A DNA stretch of 64,000 nucleotides from a bacterium (GTDB lineage Bacteria; Chloroflexota; Dehalococcoidia; Tepidiformales; Tepidiformaceae), in the NCBI GenBank assembly GCA_003577245.1, contig QEVS01000006.1:1-64000 (forward strand), in the 5' to 3' direction. Position numbers and translations under genes: made by a program. Under the pieces are notes generated by a model. That model was not told where the DNA came from. It saw only the letters and a list, made by a program, of their open reading frames with translations, and ran no database searches. Below, one piece after another: positions 17,851 through 27,410 of this stretch (the stretch's first letter is position 1; the number at the start of each line of letters is the position of its first letter).

Positions 17851-19041
17851 TCAGGCGGCCGGCTCGGTCCCTACGATTGAGATGAAGGAGACGCACTCGC
17901 CCGGCGCGCCTCCCAGGTTGTGAGTAAGAGCCAGCTTCTTCCCGTTCTCGATCTGGCGCTTGCCCGCCTCGCCGCGCAGCTGCAGCCACGCTTCGAAGAG
18001 CATACGCAGCCCCGAAGCGCCGATGGGGTGTCCGAACGACTTCAGGCCGCCGTCGGGGTTGACCGGCAGTTCGCCGTTGAGGTCGAACTTGCCGCTGAGC
18101 ACGTCCTGCCAGCCCTGGCCGCGCTCGCTGAAGCCCAGGTCCTCCATGAGCACAAGCTCGGTGGGGGTGAAGCAGTCGTGCACCTCGGCCATGGCGAGCT
18201 CGTTGCGCGGGTTGGTGATGCCAGCCTGCTGGTAAGCATCCTTCGCCGAGGCGACAACCTCTTCGAAGGTGGTGTAGTCGTAATCCTGCTCCATAGGGCC
18301 ACGGGCAGGACCGGCCACAAACGAAAGCGCCTTCACATAGACCGGCTTGTCGGTGTACTTGTGGGCGTCCTCGGCGCGGACGATGATGGCCGCCGCCGAA
18401 CCGTCGCTCACACCGGAGCAGTCGAAGATACCGAGCGGGCCCGCCACCAAGGGGGAGTTGGCGATGACTTCCATCGGCACCTCCTTCTTGAACTGCGCCC
18501 GGGGGTTGAGGGCGCCGTTCTTGTGGTTTTTCCAGGCGATGCGGGTCATCACCTCCTTCAGCTTCTCGGGCGCGACGCCGTACTTGTTGGAGTAGGCGGG
18601 GGCGAGCATGCTGAACTGGGCCGGCGCCGTAACCGAGGCGGGCGTGCCGTCGTTCGGCGGAGGCGCCATCACGAGCCCGGAATAGCCCGAGTCCTTCAGC
18701 TTCTCGACACCGATGGCCATCGCCATGTCGTAAGCGCCCGATGCCACGGCGTAGCAGGCGTTCCGGAACGACTCCGACCCCGTCGCGCACATGTTCTCGT
18801 TCCGGCTCACCGGCTTGTAGTCGATCTTGAGCGGCCGCGAAAGCGTCAGGCCGCTTACGCCCGAGCCCATGGTCCCGAGCCAGAAGGCGTCGAGCTGGTC
18901 AAGCGAAATGCCCGCGGACTGCGCGGCAGCGTTGGCCGAATCGACGAGCATGTCGTCGACACTCCGGTCCCAGTGCTCGCCGAAGGGCGTGCAGCCCATG
19001 CCGACGATGGCGACGCGGTCACAAATTCCTCGAGAACCCAT
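17851..19041 (-). CDS. Thiolase family protein (SCP2-like acetyl-CoA acyltransferase)
   Basis: 396 aa. The nucleophile Cys lies in NMCATGSESFRNA, with His in EVHDCFTP and FGHPIGASG. The C-terminal THNLGG lacks the second cysteine of classical thiolases, as in SCP2-type and archaeal thiolases. It would carry out acyl-CoA condensation or cleavage in the cytoplasm. The start codon overlaps the stop of the upstream HMG-CoA-synthase-like gene by one base (TAATG), so the two are translationally coupled. That partner carries a DUF35/OB zinc-ribbon tail, so a thiolase/HMGS/DUF35 complex like the archaeal one is likely. The substrate chain is unknown. Confidence 0.88.
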   Translation of the reverse strand: MGSRGICDRVAIVGMGCTPFGEHWDRSVDDMLVDSANAAAQSAGISLDQLDAFWLGTMGSGVSGLTLSRPLKIDYKPVSRNENMCATGSESFRNACYAVASGAYDMAMAIGVEKLKDSGYSGLVMAPPPNDGTPASVTAPAQFSMLAPAYSNKYGVAPEKLKEVMTRIAWKNHKNGALNPRAQFKKEVPMEVIANSPLVAGPLGIFDCSGVSDGSAAAIIVRAEDAHKYTDKPVYVKALSFVAGPARGPMEQDYDYTTFEEVVASAKDAYQQAGITNPRNELAMAEVHDCFTPTELVLMEDLGFSERGQGWQDVLSGKFDLNGELPVNPDGGLKSFGHPIGASGLRMLFEAWLQLRGEAGKRQIENGKKLALTHNLGGAPGECVSFISIVGTEPAA

Positions 19042-20456
19042 TACTTGCTGCTCCTTACTGGTCGTGCCTTCCAGAAGTAATTATGAATCGTTTCTGAACT
19101 GTACATCCGGCGGAACGTCATTTCCACGCGCTGGCCGATGGCGACGGTCGAGGGATCGACATCCGTCATCTCGCACGGGAACCGCCCGCCGCCGTCGAAG
19201 TCCACCACGGCCGCTACCAGCGGTGGACTCGGCGAGTACGCCAGGCGGTCGATGGTGAACGTGGCGATGGTGGCCGGGATATCGGTCAGGCGCTCCATCT
19301 TCATCTTGTCGGTTGCGTGGCAATGCACGCACACGCGCTGCGGCGGGAGATGGCGCGCCCCGCACTCGGTGCAGCGGCTCCCCGTGAAGCCGAACTTCCA
19401 CGCTTCCGAGCGGAACGAAGGCGGTGCTGCCGTGCGCTCCGGGTCGGGCCGCCGCGGCGGTTCGCGGCGGAGCATCTCGCGCCACGAGAGGAACGCGTTG
19501 TAGCTCAGCCCTGCCCGCCCGCTGGCGACCTGCTCCTGCACCGTGCTCTTCGCCCGGTACTTCGCAATTGCCTCCGTGGTGCGGAAGAACATGACGGTCG
19601 CCCCATCGGCCACGACCAGCACCGCGATGAGCTGGTTCGGCTGGGCGCGGTCGAGAACATCCGCCAGCATGAGGCCGAAGTGCGCCGTCCCGGCGTTCCC
19701 AACTTCGGCGGAGAAGTCGTTGGCCACCACTTCGGGGCGGACGCCAGAACCGGCGATGACCGCCCGGACGGCCCTGGCGTGGACACCGGTCGCGACCAGG
19801 TGGTCGACGTGTTCGATCGTCACCCCGGCCAGCTGCATACCCTTCTGCATTGCCTGCTGCGCCAGGGGCACATAGACGTACTCGCCGAAGCGCTCCTCCC
19901 AAACGTGCGAAGCGCGCTCGCCGGGCAGGCGCCAGCGGTCGAGGAACTCGGCCGATGTCGAGGCTGAGCCCAGGTACTCGGCAATCACCTGCCCCGGCTC
20001 AGAGGAGCAGAGGAAGGCCGCGGCGCCGTCGCCGCCGTTGGCCTCGTCGCCGCTGCCCGGGAGCCCGGTGCGAATATCGGCCAGGGCCACGAGCGTCGGC
20101 TCGCGCGAATCCAGGCCCGCGCGCAGGGCGCCCGCGCCCGACCTCACGGCGCCGCCCATGTCCACGGCCAGGGCTTCGTGACCGAGCCCCAGGGCCGCGT
20201 GGATGGCCGTCGCGTTCGTCTTGTCGAGGTAGGCCGGTTCGGCGGTCGAGAAGTAGACCGATGCCGGCGTTACCCCTTCCGGCGCGGTTGCCATGGCCGC
20301 GCAGGCGGCCTCGACGGCCATCGATGTCGTGTCTTCGTCATACGATGCGACCGCGCGCGTGCCCTTGCCTGCGGGCACCCCCAGCGCCTGTGATATGGTG
20401 CCGCGGTCAAGCCGGTTGTATGGGACATACGCCCCGTAGGCAATGATTCCTGCCAT
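19041..20456 (-). CDS. HMG-CoA synthase-like protein fused to DUF35 OB-fold/zinc ribbon
   Basis: 471 aa. Residues 1-310 resemble archaeal-type HMG-CoA synthase (YGAYVPYNRL, SYDEDTTSMAVEA, FSTAEPAYLDKTNA). In my alignment the catalytic cysteine of the usual ACKAGT-like block is Val104 (GGAVRSGAGAL), so normal synthase chemistry looks lost. Residues about 355-471 form a DUF35 unit: a zinc ribbon with CTEC and CVHC, then an OB fold ending in RMYSSETIHNYFW. DUF35 proteins bridge thiolase and HMG-CoA synthase and help pass acyl-CoA. Here it may scaffold the coupled thiolase. GGAGGGGTGA precedes the ATG. Confidence 0.83.
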   Translation of the reverse strand: MAGIIAYGAYVPYNRLDRGTISQALGVPAGKGTRAVASYDEDTTSMAVEAACAAMATAPEGVTPASVYFSTAEPAYLDKTNATAIHAALGLGHEALAVDMGGAVRSGAGALRAGLDSREPTLVALADIRTGLPGSGDEANGGDGAAAFLCSSEPGQVIAEYLGSASTSAEFLDRWRLPGERASHVWEERFGEYVYVPLAQQAMQKGMQLAGVTIEHVDHLVATGVHARAVRAVIAGSGVRPEVVANDFSAEVGNAGTAHFGLMLADVLDRAQPNQLIAVLVVADGATVMFFRTTEAIAKYRAKSTVQEQVASGRAGLSYNAFLSWREMLRREPPRRPDPERTAAPPSFRSEAWKFGFTGSRCTECGARHLPPQRVCVHCHATDKMKMERLTDIPATIATFTIDRLAYSPSPPLVAAVVDFDGGGRFPCEMTDVDPSTVAIGQRVEMTFRRMYSSETIHNYFWKARPVRSSK

Positions 20457-20582
20457 TCACCCCTCCAACACCGGAGATGTATTGGGCCGCCGGGTCGCAG
20501 CGCGGCAGGCGGCCGTTGCCTGCCATCATCTAACTAAATGGCCGTGAACTAAAGCACGGATGATTCAAGCGCCGGATTTTCG

Positions 20583-20906
20583 TCAATCACGCCTCGAATG
20601 CCGAAAGCTCCCTCTTTCCGTCGCCAGTTCGAACGCCCCCACCTGCTCGTCCCACACAATGCGCACCCGGTCGCCAGGCATTAGCCCCGTGCGGCCCAGG
20701 TGGTAATGCTGGTGCGGCTTCTCCGGACCGCGGCACTCGCAGTCCACCGCTTCGATCGTTGCCGCGCGCATCTCGCTCCCTTCCCGCAGTGAGAATCGCT
20801 CCCCCGGCGGCGGAAAGCGCTTGAGCCACCCCTTCAGAATCAGGATGTAGCCTTCGCGCGCCTCTTCCGCCGAGAGCTTCCGTTCAAACGAGCCCGCCGC
20901 GGACAT
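20583..20906 (-). CDS. Conserved-looking small protein, function unknown
   Basis: 107 aa from ATG 20906, two bases after the stop of the MOSC gene. No family recognised. It has a helical N-terminus (FERKLSAEEAREGYILILKG), a segment with Cys57, Cys59 and three His (DCECRGPEKPHQHYHLGRTG) that could bind a metal, then a beta-rich end (GDRVRIVWDEQVG). Its tight spacing suggests co-expression with the MOSC protein. A longer frame opens upstream inside the MOSC gene but is antiparallel to good coding sequence and was not used. Confidence 0.6.
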   Translation of the reverse strand: MSAAGSFERKLSAEEAREGYILILKGWLKRFPPPGERFSLREGSEMRAATIEAVDCECRGPEKPHQHYHLGRTGLMPGDRVRIVWDEQVGAFELATERGSFRHSRRD

Positions 20907-20908
20907 CG

Positions 20909-21400
20909 TCACGGCCCGGCGAGGGCGCCCGCCCGCACCAGCTCCACGGCGTCGCCCGGGCGAATCACGCCGCCCTCGAGGACGCGCGCGTAGGCGCGGC
21001 TCCAGCCCGGATGGAGCTTGTGGTGGATGCGGTTGAAGTCGCCCCCCTCGAACGAGCCCCGGATGGTCTTGCACGGGGTGGTGAAGCGGGTGATCTCGAT
21101 GAGGACCTCCGCGCCCAGGCGGAAGTGCGCCCCGGGCTGCACCAGCGACCACTCCAGTCCGCGGGTCGTGATGTTCTCGCCCGCGCTCCCGGGCGTTATC
21201 GGGTGCCCCTCGGCGCGGACCGCCTCAATGACCTCCTCCGCGTAGAGGCAGAGGGCGCGCTCCACGCCGCCGTGGCTGCGCGAGTCTGCCTGGTAGTCGC
21301 CTGCAATGCCGAGCTCGCCAACAACCGCCAACGGCACGGGCTTTTTCGGCACGCCGCCGCCGCTGACGTTGATCTGAGCGATGGTTGCCTGCCCTGCCAT
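20909..21400 (-). CDS. MOSC-domain protein
   Basis: 163 aa. MOSC (molybdenum cofactor sulfurase C-terminal) fold: VPLAVVGELGIAGDYQAD, SAGENITTRGLEWSLVQPG and the conserved cysteine in ITRFTTPCKTIRG, followed by GWSRAYARVLEGG. Stand-alone MOSC proteins bind molybdenum cofactor or carry sulfur for pterin enzymes. GGAGG lies 5 nt before the ATG. The downstream small gene follows within 2 nt. Confidence 0.87.
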   Translation of the reverse strand: MAGQATIAQINVSGGGVPKKPVPLAVVGELGIAGDYQADSRSHGGVERALCLYAEEVIEAVRAEGHPITPGSAGENITTRGLEWSLVQPGAHFRLGAEVLIEITRFTTPCKTIRGSFEGGDFNRIHHKLHPGWSRAYARVLEGGVIRPGDAVELVRAGALAGP

Positions 21401-21465
21401 GCGAACCTCCGGGGATGGTGATAGGAGGGTAGCACGGGCGCGGCGGAGCGGCTCCGCCGGCAGTG

Positions 21466-21471
21466 TAGAAT
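21466..21471 (+). promoter_or_regulatory. Leaderless -10 box TAGAAT
   Basis: TAGAAT-N6-ATG before the DUF2277 gene. Confidence 0.5.
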
Positions 21472-21477
21472 CGCGGC

Positions 21478-21693
21478 ATGTGCCGGAGCATCAAGACGCT
21501 GCGCGGACCGGGCGAACCCGCGACCGAGGAGGAAGTGCACGCGGCCGCGCTACAGTATGTGCGGAAGATCAGCGGCTACCGGGCCCCTTCGAAGGCTAAT
21601 GCCGCGGCCTTCGAAACCGCCGTCGAGCAGGTGGCCCGGGCGACAAGGGACCTTCTCGGCAGCCTGGCATCGCCGGGAACGGGCCTCCGCTGA
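21478..21693 (+). CDS. DUF2277 family protein
   Basis: 71 aa. The opening MCRSIKTLRGPGEPATEEEV, then QYVRKISGYRAPSKANAAAF, is the signature of DUF2277, a small helical family of unknown function common in actinobacteria and Chloroflexi. Start supported by a TAGAAT box exactly 6 nt upstream and the conserved MCR(S/N)IK start. Followed 31 bp later by the agmatinase-family gene, which has its own box. Confidence 0.85.
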   Translation: MCRSIKTLRGPGEPATEEEVHAAALQYVRKISGYRAPSKANAAAFETAVEQVARATRDLLGSLASPGTGLR

Positions 21694-21712
21694 CAGGCGC
21701 CTCCGTCCCGCG

Positions 21713-21718
21713 TAACCT
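21713..21718 (+). promoter_or_regulatory. Leaderless -10 box TAACCT
   Basis: TAACCT-N6-ATG before the agmatinase-family gene. Identical to the box of proB. Confidence 0.5.
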
Positions 21719-21724
21719 CGCGCC

Positions 21725-22708
21725 ATGAGCGACCCGCGCCTGCACCCGGCCTACTCCGACATCTCCACCTTCCTTCACCTCCCCTGGGTGTCCGAACCCG
21801 GGGCCATAGCCGCCGAAAAGCCGGACTTCGCCATCATCGGCGCCCCCTTTGACGTTGCCGTCACCCACCGGCCGGGCGCGCGCTTCGGCCCTCGCGCCAT
21901 TCGCGCTGCCAGCAACCTGACGCAGTGGAGCCTCAACCACCTCGGCCTTGGCATCGAGCCGATGCAGTACCTCAAGGGCATCGATGCCGGCGACGCCGCC
22001 TGCATCCCCGCCGATATCGAACGCAGCCATGATGCCATCCGCGCGAAGGTGCGCTCGGTGCTCGAAGCCGCGCCCGCGTGCGTCCCCATGGTGCTCGGGG
22101 GCGACCACTCCATCACCTACCCTTCGGCGGAGACCGTGGCCGGCCACCACGGCCGGCGAGTGGGCATCGTGCACTTCGACGCCCACGCCGATGCCGCCAA
22201 CGATTCCTGGGGTGTGCTCCTCAGCCACGGAACGCCCATGCGCCGCCTCATCGAAGGTGGGCACGTGGCGGGCCGCAACTTCGTGCAGGTTGGCCTGCGC
22301 GGCTACTGGCCCGGGCCCGCGGTCCTTGAATGGATGCGCGAACAGGGCATGCGCTCCCATTTCCAGTCCGAAATCGAAGAGCGCGGCTTCGATGCCGTTC
22401 TCGACGACGCCATCGCGCAGGCCCTGGATGGGCCCGAGCTGGTGTACCTCTCGGTGGACGTCGATGTCCTGGACCCCGCCTTCGCGCCGGGCACGGGAAC
22501 GCCCGAACCCGGCGGGCTCTCCGCACGGGAGCTCCTGCGGGCCGTGCGCCGCATCGCCCTCGAAGTGCCGCTCGCGGGGCTGGATCTGGTGGAAGTCTCG
22601 CCGCCCTTCGACCCGGCGGGAATCACCGCCGAAGTGGCCCACCGGGTGGTGCTCGAAGCGATCAGCGCCCTCGCCGCGCGCCGCCGCGATATGTCTAAGG
22701 GCGCTTGA
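21725..22708 (+). CDS. Agmatinase/arginase (ureohydrolase) family protein
   Basis: 327 aa. Binuclear manganese ligands are all visible: LGGDHSITYP (His), HFDAHADA (Asp, His, Asp) and YLSVDVDVLDPAFAPGTG (Asp, Asp). RPGARFGPRAIR near the N-terminus and PGGLSARELL complete the family pattern. Hydrolyses a guanidino compound to urea plus amine, for example agmatine to putrescine, though specificity within the family is not readable. Its 3' end overlaps the convergent DUF6941-like gene by 14 bp. Confidence 0.9.
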   Translation: MSDPRLHPAYSDISTFLHLPWVSEPGAIAAEKPDFAIIGAPFDVAVTHRPGARFGPRAIRAASNLTQWSLNHLGLGIEPMQYLKGIDAGDAACIPADIERSHDAIRAKVRSVLEAAPACVPMVLGGDHSITYPSAETVAGHHGRRVGIVHFDAHADAANDSWGVLLSHGTPMRRLIEGGHVAGRNFVQVGLRGYWPGPAVLEWMREQGMRSHFQSEIEERGFDAVLDDAIAQALDGPELVYLSVDVDVLDPAFAPGTGTPEPGGLSARELLRAVRRIALEVPLAGLDLVEVSPPFDPAGITAEVAHRVVLEAISALAARRRDMSKGA

Positions 22709-23102
22709 GCGTCCGGAACGGTATGGCCACTTCGTCCGTGACGGGGGGATCGCCGGCGGTAATGCGCACCCTGTAGCCGCCAAACTCCGGGAGGTTCGTG
22801 GGCAGGTTCACGGCCATCTGCGCCAGCTGCGCCGTGCCCGGGGGCAGGTGCGGCGGCCGGCCCACGTTGAGAGTGCCGTCCACGCGCACGATCTCGGTAC
22901 CATCGTCGTCTTCGATGAAGACGCGCACGGGCACGGGCTGGTTTGTCTCATCCCAGCCCACGCGCACGCCGAGAGCAACGGCGATGCGCATCTGGACCGG
23001 CGCCTGGGGAGCGTGATAGGTGTCCCAGCCGCCTCCCATGAGATACAGCTTGCCGCCCGCGATGTCGGCGTGGTCGGCAAGCAGCGCGTACTCGATTCGC
23101 AT
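22695..23102 (-). CDS. DUF6941-like protein
   Basis: 135 aa from ATG 23102. MRIEYALLADHADIAGGKLYLMGGGWDT resembles a family of beta-rich proteins of unknown role found in actinobacteria and Chloroflexi (start MRxEYALLADHA). The rest is a beta sandwich-like sequence with RVFIEDDDGTEIVRVDG and a Pro-rich loop. The longer frame to 23159 was rejected because a TACGAT box lies 7 nt before this ATG. It overlaps the end of the agmatinase-family gene. Confidence 0.72.
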   Translation of the reverse strand: MRIEYALLADHADIAGGKLYLMGGGWDTYHAPQAPVQMRIAVALGVRVGWDETNQPVPVRVFIEDDDGTEIVRVDGTLNVGRPPHLPPGTAQLAQMAVNLPTNLPEFGGYRVRITAGDPPVTDEVAIPFRTLKRP

Positions 23103-23109
23103 CGGGCGA

Positions 23110-23115
23110 ATCGTA
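23110..23115 (-). promoter_or_regulatory. Leaderless -10 box TACGAT
   Basis: TACGAT-N7-ATG before the DUF6941-like gene. Confidence 0.4.
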
Positions 23116-23143
23116 GCAGGGCAGGGCCCGAAGCGCGCTTCGC

Positions 23144-24190
23144 CTATTCCACCAACCACGGGAACCCGTTTCCGTCGATCCAGGCCGGCGCCATGCGATA
23201 GGAGAGGACGCCTTCGTCTCCCAGCTCGGCGAAGAGCACGGCCGTCTCGTTCGAAGGGTTGTCCCAGCCGTCAAAGATGAAATTGCCCAGGCTGTAGACA
23301 ATGAGCCCCTTCCCGTACCACTCCACCGGCTGCAGCACGTGCGGGTGGTGGCCAATCACCAGCACCGCCCCCGCGTCGATCGCCGCCCGGGCCTGGGCGC
23401 GCTGCGTCTCGCTCGGGGAGTACTGCTCTTCGAAGCCGAAGTGCATGAGCACCACCACCAGGTCGGCCAGCCGCCGGGCCGCGGCCACATCGGCCTTCAC
23501 GTCCTCGATGTGCAGCCAGGCCACGCCGGGAGCAGCAGCCGTCGCCTCCCACTGGCGCGTATCGAAGCCCTGCCATTCCAGCGGCACGTCCACGTAGGAG
23601 AGGAAAGCGATCCGCATCCCGCCGCGCGTGACGATGGCCGGCGTGCGCGCCCGGGCGGCGTCCTCTCCTGCCCCGGCATGGGCGATACCCCTCCCATCGA
23701 GGAGCGCAATCGTGTCGGACAGGGCATCGGGACCGTAGTCAAGGATGTGGTTGTTGGCCAGGCTCGCTATATCGATTCCCGCCCCTGCGAGGGCATCGGC
23801 TGCCAGTGGAGGCGCCCTGAAGGTGAAGCCCTTGGGTGCGGGCTCTCCCCGCTCGCTGATGGAGCATTCGAGGTTCGCTACCGCCAGGTCCGCGTCCCTG
23901 AGCGCGGCGGCTACCCCCGCGAAGGGGACGCCCGGCCCACCGGTGACGATGGCTTCGCCCACGGAGCGGGCGAGCATCACGTCGCCCACGGCGGCAAGCG
24001 TCGCCCGCCTGGCCACATCGTGGCTGATCCCCGGGATGACGATGCGGTAGGTCGCGCTCTCGCCGGGGTTCGCGGCGGGAACAGCCGCCGGTGTCACGGG
24101 GTTCGAGCTCGCCGGCCGGGGCCACAGGACCACCGCGAGCAGCAACAGGGCCACCCCGCCCGCCGGCAGCGCGAGCGCGAACCGCCTCAT
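23144..24190 (-). CDS. CapA family (poly-gamma-glutamate synthesis type) exported protein
   Basis: 348 aa from ATG 24190. An uncleaved or signal-anchor helix (ALPAGGVALLLLAVVLW) is followed by the CapA metallophosphatase-like domain: AAVGDVMLARSVG, ANLECSIS, LANNHILDYG, VVLMHFGFEEQYSPS, IGHHPHVLQPVEWYGKGLI and YSLGNFIFD. The family acts at the cell surface in capsule polymer synthesis or attachment. No other capsule gene is beside it. The upstream TTG start was rejected because TACCAT lies 6 nt before this ATG. Confidence 0.88.
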   Translation of the reverse strand: MRRFALALPAGGVALLLLAVVLWPRPASSNPVTPAAVPAANPGESATYRIVIPGISHDVARRATLAAVGDVMLARSVGEAIVTGGPGVPFAGVAAALRDADLAVANLECSISERGEPAPKGFTFRAPPLAADALAGAGIDIASLANNHILDYGPDALSDTIALLDGRGIAHAGAGEDAARARTPAIVTRGGMRIAFLSYVDVPLEWQGFDTRQWEATAAAPGVAWLHIEDVKADVAAARRLADLVVVLMHFGFEEQYSPSETQRAQARAAIDAGAVLVIGHHPHVLQPVEWYGKGLIVYSLGNFIFDGWDNPSNETAVLFAELGDEGVLSYRMAPAWIDGNGFPWLVE

Positions 24191-24196
24191 GGGCAA

Positions 24197-24202
24197 ATGG
24201 TA
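24197..24202 (-). promoter_or_regulatory. Leaderless -10 box TACCAT for capA-like gene
   Basis: TACCAT-N6-ATG on the minus strand. Confidence 0.5.
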
Positions 24203-24233
24203 CAACCGGCGCCCGGCCGGCCATCCGCCATCG

Positions 24234-24485
24234 CTACTCCCTCACCGGGCAGGCGTTGGAGAGCGTGACGGCCATCACCGTCATTCCCTGCGCTGCAGCG
24301 GCCTCGAAGGCCGCCTTCAGGGCCGCGAACACGGCGCCGGTCTCGCCAATGACCTCCGTTTGCATGGCACGCACCTCGACCTCTACGCCCGGCCGTCTGA
24401 GCGCCGCGACTGCGCGGTCGACGGCTTCCCAGCCTTCCTGCTGCAGCGGATATACCGCCACCGTGGCCTGGATCGCCTCGCTCAT
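24234..24485 (-). CDS. Thiamine-binding (MTH1187/YkoF-like) small protein
   Basis: 83 aa. ATVAVYPLQQEGWEAVDRAV and VRAMQTEVIGETGAVFAALKAAFEAA match the single-domain thiamine-binding YkoF/MTH1187 fold, a ferredoxin-like dimer. Its ATG overlaps the stop of the methyltransferase gene as ATGA, so translation is coupled. The role in thiamine handling is by family only; no TPP riboswitch is seen. Confidence 0.75.
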   Translation of the reverse strand: MSEAIQATVAVYPLQQEGWEAVDRAVAALRRPGVEVEVRAMQTEVIGETGAVFAALKAAFEAAAAQGMTVMAVTLSNACPVRE

Positions 24486-25171
24486 GAAGGTTTCCTCCAG
24501 CTGAGAATGGACAGGCTCGGGTGGTTGCCGGCCCGCAACCCGGCCGCATCGGCCTCGGCGAATGGCGCCGCCGCATCGGGCGCCATGAACACGGCGCCTT
24601 CGCAGCCCTCCGCGGACTGGCCGGCCAGGCGCTCCATGTCGGCAGGCACATAGAAGCGTGCGGCCGTCCAGGGTGGCTCGCCCCTGTCGGCCAGGTGGCG
24701 GTAGAGCGCCGCCCACGGGCTCCGCGCGTCGAGGATGCCGGCCACGAGGCGGCCGCCCGGCCGGAGCACCCGCAGAGCCTCGCCGAGCGCCCACGCCGGG
24801 TCGTCGACGAATTCCAGGACCGCGAAGAAGAGCGCCAGGTCGAACGATCCCGGGGGAAACGGCAGCGCCTCGGCGGAGCCCTCCCGCCACGCGATGGCCA
24901 GTTCGCCGGTACGGGCCTCTCCTTCGGCGCGCATGGCGGCACAGGGCTCAATGGCCTCCACGCGCCACCCTCGCCCTGCCAGCGCCCTCGCGATGAAGCC
25001 CGTTCCCGCCCCTATTTCCACCGCTTCCCCGGGAGTGGCGCCGGCCAGCGCCCGGTCAAGGGCGGCGAGCTGTTGCGAGGCAACGAACGCCCCCTGCGCG
25101 GTCCCGAACCACCCCTCGTAGCCCGCTGCCAGGGGCTCCCAGACCTGCACCCCGGGGGACTGCTTGCTCAT
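24482..25171 (-). CDS. Class I SAM-dependent methyltransferase
   Basis: 229 aa. Motif I VEIGAGTGFIARALAGRGW, the acidic loop VEAIEPCAAM, LPFPPGSFDLALFF (motif II) and ALRVLRPGGRLVAGI (motif III) define a UbiE/Methyltransf_11-type enzyme. The substrate is unknown. First gene of a two-gene unit with the thiamine-binding protein. Start fixed by a TACGCT box 6 nt upstream. Confidence 0.85.
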   Translation of the reverse strand: MSKQSPGVQVWEPLAAGYEGWFGTAQGAFVASQQLAALDRALAGATPGEAVEIGAGTGFIARALAGRGWRVEAIEPCAAMRAEGEARTGELAIAWREGSAEALPFPPGSFDLALFFAVLEFVDDPAWALGEALRVLRPGGRLVAGILDARSPWAALYRHLADRGEPPWTAARFYVPADMERLAGQSAEGCEGAVFMAPDAAAPFAEADAAGLRAGNHPSLSILSWRKPS

Positions 25172-25177
25172 GCATTC

Positions 25178-25183
25178 AGCGTA
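25178..25183 (-). promoter_or_regulatory. Leaderless -10 box TACGCT
   Basis: TACGCT-N6-ATG before the methyltransferase gene. Same hexamer as before pabB. Confidence 0.5.
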
Positions 25184-25238
25184 ACAGGAGAGCCTCGCAG
25201 GAGGCGTGGTTTTCGTGACCTAAGCCCCCCGCGCGTGC

Positions 25239-25244
25239 TAAAAT
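25239..25244 (+). promoter_or_regulatory. Possible gyrB -10 box TAAAAT
   Basis: TAAAAT lies 69 nt upstream of the gyrB ATG, giving a conventional leader of about 60 nt. No clear -35 hexamer. Confidence 0.35.
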
Positions 25245-25304
25245 GCATAGGTAGGCTCGCGTTTTCGCCCATCTCCCCTTGAGGCGTCGCGGCAAGGCAG
25301 ATAG

Positions 25305-27257
<1,953 letters not shown>

Positions 27258-27410
27258 CCCTTAGCCGGCCGGGGGAAGCCGCACCACGCCCGCGCAGGCG
27301 CTGTGCCGCCGTACGTCCCGCGGGACCGGTATGGAACCTTCGCCGTCCCTCTTGGCGAGCTCGGCCGCCTTTTCGCCGGGAGCGGCCGGGCCCGTATACT
27401 CCGGTTCAAC

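Noticed and set aside
20583..21152. 189-residue frame extending the small protein upstream through the MOSC gene
   Set aside because: The extra part is Arg/Pro/Gly-rich shadow sequence overlapping the well-supported MOSC frame on the same strand.
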